In this document: one piece after another, positions 63,102 through 64,000 of the stretch | Position numbering within the stretch: position 1 is the first letter of the stretch | Layout: each line of letters begins with the position of its first letter | Assembly (NCBI RefSeq): GCF_014841215.1 | Contig: NZ_JACYTR010000022.1 | Span: 1 to 64,000, forward strand | Source: Pseudomarimonas arenosa | Lineage (GTDB): Bacteria; Pseudomonadota; Gammaproteobacteria; Xanthomonadales; Xanthomonadaceae | DNA: 64,000 bases | Direction: 5' to 3' | Program-made: the position numbers and the translations under genes | Notes under the pieces: generated by a model | Told to the model about the DNA's origin: nothing | What the model saw: the letters and a program-made list of their open reading frames with translations, nothing else | Databases searched by the model: none

Positions 63102-63160
63102 CGGTACAAAGCAGCCAGCTGGTCCTCCGCTTCGGGTGCGAAAACAACCCGAATGCTCAC
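62888..63160 (-). pseudogene. parE: ParE-family toxin, truncated and fused to foreign sequence
   Basis: Only the first 28 residues fit the family (MSIRVVFAPEAEDQLAALYR, then YISKEAS). After about 63077 the frame reads Ser/Pro-rich sequence with none of the remaining ParE helices or basic C-terminal residues, because it is antisense to the gene at 62814. An active toxin is unlikely. Its start overlaps the parD stop by four bases (ATGA), as in intact loci. Confidence 0.75.
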
Positions 63161-63426
63161 CGGAGCTTGCTGCGCTCTTCAGCCAAACGGGCTCTCACCG
63201 CATCCGGTGTTACCCCTCGTCCTGGGTCGGCTTGAAGTGCATCGAATGCTGGCCCCACTTGGCCATGAAGCCAGGCCTCCACAGCCCTGTCGCGGGCCAA
63301 CAATGCGCGCAAGCCGTCGCGAATCACCTCGCTCTCACTAGCGTACTCGCCCGCGCGAACCTTTGCCTTGACGACATCGGCCATCTCATTGGGCAACGTA
63401 ATACTGAGTTGTTGAGTTGTGCGCAT
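63157..63426 (-). CDS. parD: ParD-type antitoxin
   Basis: The 89-residue protein has an N-terminal ribbon-helix-helix DNA-binding part (QLSITLPNEMADVVKAKVRA, GEYASESEVIRDGLRALLA) and an acidic/helical toxin-binding tail (VRARLAEERSKLR). It should repress its own promoter and would neutralise ParE. The start at 63426 has AGAGG eight bases upstream. The partner toxin is truncated, so this may now be a solitary antitoxin. Confidence 0.88.
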   Translation of the reverse strand: MRTTQQLSITLPNEMADVVKAKVRAGEYASESEVIRDGLRALLARDRAVEAWLHGQVGPAFDALQADPGRGVTPDAVRARLAEERSKLR

Positions 63427-63444
63427 GGCGCTTGCCTCTTCCGG

Positions 63445-63459
63445 TAGGATTAAATCCTA
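63445..63459. promoter_or_regulatory. Palindromic operator candidate upstream of parD
   Basis: TAGGATT-A-AATCCTA is a perfect 15-bp inverted repeat, 18 bases before the parD ATG. Ribbon-helix-helix antitoxins bind such sites to repress their own operon, so this is a likely ParD operator. It is unusually AT-rich for the window. Confidence 0.6.
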
Positions 63460-63729
63460 TTCCCGGCAAAATCATGTAGCAAGGCGCCGATCGCTCGACC
63501 TTCGGCAGTCGACCCGTTGCGGACGGTCGCCTATCACCTTGCAATGACTCTGAAAACGGTCGTTCGAGTTGGCCAGAGGCATCGATGCTTCAACTCCAAA
63601 CCGGCTTGCTACTCAAGATTGGGGTCGAGATCATAAAGCGGGCTTGGCCTTGGCAAGTAGCCCACCATCTCGACCACCGCAATTCATCGACCAAGCAGCC
63701 GACGACTCCGCACCTGGGCGGCGTGCAAA
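63460..63729. other. Intergenic stretch without a supported gene
   Basis: Only short frames lacking ribosome binding sites are seen. A promoter for parD should overlap the region next to 63459. No repeat was recognised. Confidence 0.45.
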
Positions 63730-64000
63730 TCAGGTACCGGCCTTGGCAACCCGCGACGCGACTAGATCGATGGCACCCTTGATCCGATCATTTCTAGAGT
63801 CGGCATCCATCATGCGGATGCGCACACCATCACCCACCCGCTCTATCTCCTGTACTCGCAGAATGTCGCCGTACAGCTCCAGCTCCGGCAACAGGATCGG
63901 CGTCACTGCCATCCGTCGACCATCGTGCGACACGCTGACAATAGCGAAATCGTATTTGCTCTTTGGAAACTGGCCAAATCGAAGCGCTAGCAATATTTCG
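63730..64000 (-). CDS. Hypothetical protein, N-terminus outside the window
   Basis: At least 90 codons are open from the window edge to the stop at 63730, with no certain start. The readable part (FAIVSVSHDGRRMAVTPILL, LYGDILRVQEIERVGDGVRI, IKGAIDLVASRVAKAG) is beta-rich; the repeated Gly-Asp turns suggest a small-ligand or PilZ-like fold, but no family is claimed. A PilZ assignment would need the RxxxR and DxSxxG motifs, which are not seen here. Confidence 0.45.
   Translation of the reverse strand, partial: EILLALRFGQFPKSKYDFAIVSVSHDGRRMAVTPILLPELELYGDILRVQEIERVGDGVRIRMMDADSRNDRIKGAIDLVASRVAKAGT

Overview
The window is GC-rich, densely coded DNA of a gammaproteobacterium, most likely order Lysobacterales (Xanthomonadales). 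This is inferred from style: very large periplasmic propeller sensors, many secreted proteins, a DUF885 peptidase, and the dispersed hairpin repeats built from CCCCTC / GAGGGG arms that are typical of that group. No rRNA, tRNA, CRISPR array or prophage was recognised. The sequence looks chromosomal but rich in small repeats and gene debris.

Layout. 1-248: 5' end of an IS630-family insertion sequence cut by the window edge. 351-3434: a propeller/Y_Y_Y diguanylate cyclase. 3.7-4.4 kb: a mosaic palindrome and a stray gene fragment. 4.5-15.1 kb: secreted or membrane-anchored proteins of unknown role, a serine hydrolase of the beta-lactamase fold, and an ankyrin protein. 15.5-19.9 kb: two DJ-1/PfpI proteins, one co-transcribed with an OmpR-type two-component system. 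20-25.2 kb: a secreted Ig/cadherin-like protein and a 1373-residue M64 metallopeptidase. 25.5-27 kb: a DUF2200 gene, then a tandem array of about 203-bp hairpin units. 27-30.4 kb: a second propeller sensor, this time a histidine kinase. 30.5-35.3 kb: a tight minus-strand cluster of nicotinamide phosphoribosyltransferase, NMN adenylyltransferase-Nudix, a radical SAM protein and a methyltransferase-nucleotidyltransferase fusion. 35.5-39.3 kb: an AbgT transporter and a GH13 amylase. 39.5-43 kb: a macro-domain protein coupled to a zinc-ribbon membrane protein, and a beta-helix protein. 43.2-46.6 kb: two genes of unknown family, then a TauD-like oxygenase overlapping a YggL-like gene. 47-52.5 kb: DUF885 peptidase, BAAT-like hydrolase, an EF-G paralogue, and a frameshifted Cdd1-type helix-hairpin-helix gene. 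53-64 kb: SulP transporter with a universal stress protein, an NTF2-like protein, a TPR protein, a LytS/LytR-type sensor-regulator pair, GFA and GNAT enzymes, and a degraded ParDE toxin-antitoxin locus.

How genes work together. Three signalling units use one-protein or two-gene sensors: c-di-GMP synthesis at 0.4-3.4 kb, and kinases at 16.8-19.9, 27-30.4 and 59-61 kb. The 30.5-35.3 kb cluster reads as a two-step NAD+ salvage route, nicotinamide to NMN to NAD+, with translationally coupled radical SAM and methyltransferase partners of unknown purpose.

The most unusual signals are non-coding or mobile. Internally deleted IS630 derivatives sit exactly on TAG stop codons. A family of mosaic palindromes lies beside fragments of nearby genes. 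A second repeat family has long inverted ends. A shared C-terminal GFE motif occurs on otherwise unrelated secreted proteins.
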